Part shown: positions 61,387-64,000 of the stretch, piece after piece
How the letters are laid out: the number at the start of each line of letters is the position of its first letter
Position numbering within the stretch: position 1 is the first letter of the stretch
Source: Rhodeus uyekii
Lineage: Eukaryota; Chordata; Actinopteri; Cypriniformes; Acheilognathidae
DNA length: 64,000 nucleotides
Direction of reading: 5' to 3'
NCBI GenBank assembly: GCA_037043235.1
Contig: JAWRVZ010000065.1
Span: 1,576,001 to 1,640,000 of the forward strand
The notes under the pieces: generated by a model
Told to the model about the DNA's origin: nothing
Databases searched by the model: none
What the model saw: only the letters and a program-made list of their open reading frames with translations
Made by a program: the position numbers and the translations under genes

Positions 61387-61543
61387 CATGGGCGATCTGT
61401 TAAAGATCAAAGAGGAGCTGACCAATCAGAGAGACGAGCTGCTGTCAGAGGTGGTGACACTCCGGGAGAACCTCACTAAAGCCACTGATGCTCAGCATGA
61501 GATAGAGGCCGAGAAGAACAAAGCCATGGACATGATTGCTCAG
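61387..61543 (+). CDS. cfap58: cfap58 exon 4 (last cfap58 exon in window)
   Basis: Exon of 157 nt from acceptor gtgtag (ending 61386) to donor gtatta (61544). Its first base completes Asn (aa|C), followed by MGDLLKIKEELTNQRDELLS, EVVTLRENLTKATDAQHEIE and AEKNKAMDMIAQ. DLL-x-F/I-K-E-E-x-T and R-D-x-L-L-S-E-V-V-x-L-R-E match human CFAP58. It ends in phase 0; the human protein continues with FQQEIQQRQ, which is not found before the GATA array, so the rest of the gene (about 80% of an ~870-residue protein) is outside the window. Confidence 0.92.
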
Positions 61544-61956
61544 GTATTACATAAAAGGCGTTATATATGACGCCACTGGCTCTTTTGATAACATTATGTG
61601 AGTGTGTAGAGTCAGCGCCATGGCATTTTATGTGAGTTATATTAAATGTAGTAAAACAAAAATCACACATGAATTCAAAAACAATAATTCAAAGCTATAA
61701 TTGATTATTTTCATTTAAGGCCATGAAAATGTTTCAGGAATAAATGAAAGGATTTTTGTCTCAAATGTGTCAGTGAATATGATGTCTGGTCATTGTTACT
61801 CTACAAACTTTCTAGCGGTTCTAGTCTTGAATATTCATATGTTGTGCGAAAGGGAACACAAACCCTGTGAATATGCCTCTTAAATATGTAATATTGGTTC
61901 TTAAATAGCCTTTTGGCTTAAAAAACAGAGTATAACACAGTAAGAAAAACAATAAG
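61544..61956. other. Start of cfap58 intron 4
   Basis: AT-rich intronic sequence between exon 4 and the GATA array. No further exon or named repeat is recognised. It ends in an A-rich segment just before the microsatellite. Confidence 0.5.

Positions 61957-64000
<2,044 letters not shown>

Overview
This is 64 kb of vertebrate nuclear DNA, almost certainly from a teleost and most likely a cypriniform (carp, minnow or loach group). Two spliced genes with GT-AG introns encode vertebrate-type proteins, neurl1 and cfap58. Most of the rest is intron and intergenic DNA packed with fish-type repeats: a tRNA-derived SINE, Tc1/mariner, pogo-like, hAT and PIF/Harbinger-like MITEs, a DIRS gag remnant, Ty3/gypsy-like solo LTRs, and very long CA, TA, GATA and ATCC microsatellites. 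The species is inferred from the repeat repertoire and cannot be fixed from the sequence alone.

Layout. neurl1 (Neuralized E3 ubiquitin ligase 1) is on the minus strand, from a first exon near 56.9 kb to beyond the left edge. Four coding exons are visible: distal first exon 1a (56860-56941), proximal alternative first exon 1b (28222-28255), common exon 2 (12839-13080) and exon 3 (10601-10922). Both first exons end in phase 1 and splice onto exon 2, giving two N-termini (MGNSVS... and MGGQIT...), each fitting the N-myristoylation consensus. Exons 2 and 3 encode the first Neuralized homology repeat (NHR1). NHR2 and the RING finger are not found in the left 10.6 kb and must lie outside the window. 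cfap58 (cilia and flagella associated protein 58) is on the plus strand from 59551. Its first four coding exons (about 187 codons of coiled coil) are present, and the gene runs off the right edge inside a huge GATA-repeat intron. The genes are head to head, with 2.6 kb between start codons. An RFX-type X-box and a second X-box-like site lie 130-165 bp upstream of the cfap58 ATG, as expected for a motile-cilium gene.

Regions. 1-10.6 kb: neurl1 intron 3 with a 365-bp tandem duplication, a DIRS gag remnant and a 186-bp tandem repeat. 10.6-13.1 kb: exons 3 and 2. 13.1-28.2 kb: intron with a Tc1 fragment, a Harbinger-like MITE nested in a SINE, two pogo-like MITEs, a 34-copy 51-bp minisatellite and a TATC array. 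28.2-28.5 kb: GC/CpG-rich promoter region of exon 1b. 28.5-56.9 kb: the longest intron, with two LTRs, local duplications, an LTR-like coding remnant, an hAT MITE with target-site duplication, and many microsatellites. 56.9-57.4 kb: exon 1a and promoter. 59.4-61.5 kb: cfap58 exons. 61.96-64 kb: GATA array with higher-order structure.

No novel multi-gene system is visible. The most interesting points are the paired myristoylatable first exons, an ATTCT pentanucleotide tract touching the exon 1a splice donor, the X-box pair at cfap58, the 51-bp minisatellite and several well-delimited nested transposon insertions. All homology statements are from recognition, not from a database search.
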